NCBI GenBank assembly: GCA_030448225.1
Contig: JAUJNJ010000118.1
Span: 1-13,719 of the forward strand
Direction: 5' to 3'
DNA from: Phycisphaerae bacterium
GTDB lineage: Bacteria; Planctomycetota; Phycisphaerae; Tepidisphaerales; Tepidisphaeraceae
Length of the DNA stretch: 13,719 nt
The position numbers were made by a program, and so were the translations under genes. The notes beneath the pieces were generated by a model. It was not told the origin of the DNA and made no database searches. It saw only the letters and a list, made by a program, of their open reading frames with translations. Positions 13,700-13,719 of this stretch are shown in pieces (the first letter of the stretch is position 1; every line of letters starts with the position of its first letter).

Positions 13700-13719
13700 C
13701 GCGCCGGGCGTGTCGTCTG

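Overview
The window is GC-rich (roughly two thirds or more G+C by eye) and carries one co-directional, plus-strand nitrogen module for taking up and hydrolysing urea. In order it holds: the 3' end of ureG; a predicted outer-membrane beta-barrel protein; the five genes of a urea ABC transporter (urtA, urtB, urtC, urtD, urtE); a HupE/UreJ-type nickel permease gene; ureD; a fused gamma/beta urease subunit gene (ureAB); ureC; and a small lipoprotein with an SH3-like tail. The source looks like a planctomycete-type, Gram-negative environmental bacterium. I infer this from the high GC, the fused UreAB, the outer-membrane protein and lipoprotein, and the dispersed palindromic repeats between genes. 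Phylum is an inference of moderate confidence, not a sequence identification.

Layout: 2-430 is the end of ureG, so other accessory genes such as ureE and ureF may lie upstream of the window. The 280-base gap at 431-710 contains a good match to a sigma-54 (-24/-12) promoter at 526-542 and a duplicated 12-mer at 585-640. 711-1679 is the outer-membrane protein. 1968-8733 is urtABCDE. 8773-9354 is hupE/ureJ. 9533-13115 is ureD, ureAB and ureC. 13274-13699 is the lipoprotein. No stretch of more than 300 bases lacks a gene. Several junctions inside the cluster hold a distinct repeat or hairpin: a 185-base palindrome before urtA, a repeat cluster between urtA and urtB, a perfect 10-bp hairpin at urtC/urtD, a 29-nt inverted repeat between urtD and urtE, a 9-bp hairpin between hupE and ureD, and a heptamer tandem repeat directly before ureC.

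How the genes fit together: the barrel protein would let urea cross the outer membrane. UrtA would bind it in the periplasm, and UrtB/UrtC with the ATPases UrtD/UrtE would import it. HupE would supply nickel. UreD and UreG (with UreE/UreF from outside the window) would build the Ni centre of UreAB-UreC, which releases ammonia. The sigma-54-like promoter suggests control by nitrogen status.

Quality warning: urtA, urtB, urtD, urtE and hupE are each interrupted by frame changes, roughly 18-20 in all, that leave the conserved protein readable piecewise. The outer-membrane protein gene, urtC (apart from its missing stop), ureD, ureAB and ureC read cleanly. Many of the shifts sit in G/C homopolymers or GC dinucleotide runs, so indel errors in the assembly are more likely than gene decay. 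I see no wholly new system; the most interesting signals are the promoter and leader repeats, the repeat-punctuated operon, and the urtC-urtD junction.
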